DNA of 55,555 nt from JAKVCB01 sp963578605 (lineage in GTDB: Bacteria > Planctomycetota > Planctomycetia > Pirellulales > Lacipirellulaceae), in contig CAUZEA010000030.1 in NCBI GenBank assembly GCA_963578605.1, forward strand, positions 1-55,555, written 5' to 3'. The position numbers and the translations under genes were made by a program. Position 1 is the stretch's first letter, and each line of letters starts with the position of its first letter. A model generated the notes under the pieces. That model did no database searches. It saw only the letters and a program-made list of their open reading frames with translations, and had not been told where the DNA came from. Shown here piece by piece: positions 53,540 through 55,555 of this stretch.

Positions 53540-54244
53540 CTACCGTAATGGTGGGCTTATCAGGGGACGCCCACGCTGTGGCGGGGGCAAGAGGGCTGGC
53601 CCGGCGGGGGCCATTGGGAGCAATGGACCTGGTGGCGCGGGTAGGACAACCGGGGGAGGAGTGCCAACCGCTGGTGGGTTACCCTGCGATGGCACCCCCA
53701 GGGGCGGTGCCCCAAACAGAGGAGGCGGTTGCTGGCCCAATGGTGTTGATGGGGTGACAATTTCGAGAGGGCTGGTTGCCAGACATGGTATGGCGGTACC
53801 TCGAAGTGTTTCTTGTCGTAGCTGATTGCCACGGTCAATCAGTTCTTGCGGCGGAATGATGATCTCCGGCATCATGTTGAAACTCACGCTGCGGTTGTCG
53901 TGGATTTCGTAGGGTAGCAGGTTTTCGCTGAAGAAATCGAGTGGGGGATAGTCGTACCAAGGTGTGGGGATCGGTTGGTTGACCTTGAGCGTTTCGAAGC
54001 CGGGCTTTACGAGGCGAATTTCCCGCGTGCCGTAGTAAGTAAAGTCAACCGCGCAAGGTGTCGTCCCGATCTGCTCATTATCGACATAAACAAGTGCACC
54101 AAGAGGATTGCTGTTGATGAAGAGCCGTCGTCGCACGCAGCCCACCGCCGCCAGTACGCACAGCACCAAGAGGAGCGAAGCGGTTGAGTACCGAGTACCG
54201 GATAAAGGGTGCTCAGTCTGTACGGAGTTGAGGACGACAGGCAT
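53540..54244 (-). CDS. PEGA-domain lipoprotein with Pro-rich tail
   Basis: Predicted lipoprotein: hydrophobic LLLVLCVLAAVGC with Cys36 as acylation site. A PEGA repeat follows (RRLFINSNPLGALVYVDNEQ, IGTTPCAVDFTYYGTREIRL, VKPGFETLKV), a beta domain common in planctomycete envelope proteins. The last ~90 residues are Pro/Gly-rich (PPPLFGAPPLG and similar). 234 residues. It is convergent with mlaD. Function unknown; surface or envelope binding is a guess from domain type. Confidence 0.85.
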   Translation of the reverse strand: MPVVLNSVQTEHPLSGTRYSTASLLLVLCVLAAVGCVRRRLFINSNPLGALVYVDNEQIGTTPCAVDFTYYGTREIRLVKPGFETLKVNQPIPTPWYDYPPLDFFSENLLPYEIHDNRSVSFNMMPEIIIPPQELIDRGNQLRQETLRGTAIPCLATSPLEIVTPSTPLGQQPPPLFGAPPLGVPSQGNPPAVGTPPPVVLPAPPGPLLPMAPAGPALLPPPQRGRPLISPPLR

Positions 54245-54471
54245 TTTGGTCTGAAGGGCACTCGAATGAGGCTGCGAAAAGCCGGCGGAGTATAGAATCG
54301 GCTCTCTTTTGGGGCTAGCCCGGCTGTGTGGTATCCCTGAGGCGACTGTCCAATTAGAATAAAAGTCCCTGATGTGACCCCCCTACGGGTGAGTTTGCGT
54401 GCTAGCGGGCTTACCCGCCGCTGTGTTTCGCGATCACCTTCGTTCATCGTCACTTTCTTCTCCTGTCAACG

Positions 54472-55555
54472 ATGACTGAAAAGCCGACGCCCTTGAAACT
54501 GGAACTTGCCCAGCTCAGCGATCTGGGCATGCGGCGCGCCAACAACCAGGATGCGGTGACATCGGTGGTGACCGACGAACCGGGTAGCTGGATGCAGCGC
54601 GGTCATCTGATGATGGTGGCCGATGGTATGGGGGCACATGCCGCTGGTGAATTGGCTAGCAAGCTTGCAATCGATAACTTGCCGCACGCGTATTACAAAT
54701 CAACAGAATCATCCCCGGCGATAGCGCTTCGGCAGGCGGTCCACCGCACCAATGAGATTATCAATACCAAAGGCCAAAACAGTGTTGATTTTCGAGGGAT
54801 GGGAACGACCTGTACCTGCCTGGTACTGGTTCCTCAGGGTGCGTTGGTCGCCCATGTCGGGGACAGCCGCGCGTACCGACTCCGGGGCACTTCTTTTCAG
54901 CAGCTGACATTTGACCACAGCCTTGTCTGGGAAGCTGCAGCAGCGGGTCAATTACCCGCCGAGGGCAGGGTCGATGCCTTGCCACGCAACGTGATCACGC
55001 GATCTCTCGGTCCTCACAAGACCGTGAACGTCGATTTAGAAGGTCCCTTCGACATCGTTGAAGACGATATTTTTCTCCTTTGTAGCGATGGCCTGAGTAG
55101 TGAAATCACCGATCTAGAGATCGGCACAATTCTTGGCGTGTTGCCACCTCAAGAGGCCGCCCAAACGCTTGTCGATTTCGCCAACCTGCGTGGTGGTTCC
55201 GATAACATCAGTGTTGTGATTGCCAGAGTCCAACGAGAGCCGGCTGGCCCTGAAATTTCAACAAGCAACGCATTGAGGACCAGCTCGACTTCCTCACGCG
55301 GACGCATTGGGCTCGGACTGAGGAGTATCCTATTGGCATGTCTTGTGTGTTTTTTTATCTTCCTGGCAATCGGTTGGCCATGGGCAGCGATTATCTGCGC
55401 CGTTGGCCTGGGCGTATCGGTAGCCGTCGCGGCGGTACGGTGGTTGGTACCGCCACGAACGTTTAAACCAACGACCAACCCCAAGGGTCCTTATGGAAAC
55501 GGCCCGTATCGCAATTACGATTGTCAACCATCTCAGCTCGTGGTGGAGGCGCTAG
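54472..55555 (+). CDS. PP2C-type protein Ser/Thr phosphatase (cut by window edge)
   Basis: 361 residues are visible and the frame is open at the right edge. Metal and catalytic motifs: SDLGMRRANNQDAV, VADGMGAHAAGE (second Gly of the usual DGMGG is Ala), GMGTTCTCLVLV, AHVGDSRAYRL, LLCSDGLSSEI and GGSDNISVVIARV. After the catalytic domain (~1-255) come one or two membrane segments (~285-328, ILLACLVCFFIFLAIGWPWA...), so the enzyme is membrane-anchored. Start ATG 54472. Bacterial PP2C enzymes counteract Hanks-type kinases; a kinase gene could follow outside the window. Confidence 0.92.
   Translation, partial: MTEKPTPLKLELAQLSDLGMRRANNQDAVTSVVTDEPGSWMQRGHLMMVADGMGAHAAGELASKLAIDNLPHAYYKSTESSPAIALRQAVHRTNEIINTKGQNSVDFRGMGTTCTCLVLVPQGALVAHVGDSRAYRLRGTSFQQLTFDHSLVWEAAAAGQLPAEGRVDALPRNVITRSLGPHKTVNVDLEGPFDIVEDDIFLLCSDGLSSEITDLEIGTILGVLPPQEAAQTLVDFANLRGGSDNISVVIARVQREPAGPEISTSNALRTSSTSSRGRIGLGLRSILLACLVCFFIFLAIGWPWAAIICAVGLGVSVAVAAVRWLVPPRTFKPTTNPKGPYGNGPYRNYDCQPSQLVVEAL

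Overview
The window reads as chromosomal housekeeping DNA from a planctomycete, most likely of the Pirellulales. That placement is an inference. It rests on a secreted metalloprotease carrying both a dockerin-like Ca-binding repeat and a PEP-CTERM tail, a small secreted Tyr/His-rich protein of a type common in Pirellulaceae, a lysine/alanine-rich histone H1-like protein, lpxB plus an Mla-type ABC system (so a Gram-negative envelope), and the scattered gene order usual in the phylum. I found no tRNA, rRNA, CRISPR array, insertion sequence or prophage.

Left part (1-14140, all minus strand). This holds the 5' part of infB, nusA with an acidic repeat tail, a ketosynthase-like protein whose catalytic Cys and second His are replaced, a secreted protein of unknown role, rlmKL, a PEP-CTERM metalloprotease, and a fatty-acid cluster read rpmF > fabD > fabG > acpP > fabF. 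The plsX and fabH genes usually found after rpmF are missing.

Plus-strand block 15082-19599. Four genes form the Anbu-proteasome neighbourhood: a circularly permuted ATP-grasp ligase, an alpha-E protein, the Anbu peptidase and a transglutaminase-like protease. The cluster is known from comparative genomics, but its substrate is not established.

19830-29891 (mostly minus). ruvB, then two paralogous alpha/beta hydrolases flanking an oppositely oriented sulfotransferase, then ruvA, ruvC, cysS (with a duplicated C-terminal module), ispF and metK.

30356-37693 (plus). A 38-residue membrane protein, a UDP-sugar pyrophosphorylase, a CYTH phosphatase/cyclase overlapping an MFS transporter, lpxB, a site-2-type protease overlapping an SGNH-like protein, and the histone H1-like gene between two terminators.

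37955-47206 (minus). mrp, a receiver-like protein next to a degenerate sigma-54-activator-type regulator, the small secreted protein, a metallo-beta-lactamase-fold hydrolase, an epimerase, yqgF, manC and thiE. The right end holds clpC, mlaE-mlaF-mlaD, a PEGA lipoprotein and a truncated PP2C phosphatase.

The strongest signal not explained by genes is a recurrent one. At least eight spacers, plus several coding regions, carry short perfect or near-perfect tandem duplications (8-29 bp, 2-6 copies), each with a different sequence. This looks like a genome-wide mutational or regulatory habit rather than one repeat family. The other main leads are the catalytically altered ketosynthase, the degenerate receiver/activator pair, the Anbu operon and the hydrolase-sulfotransferase cassette.
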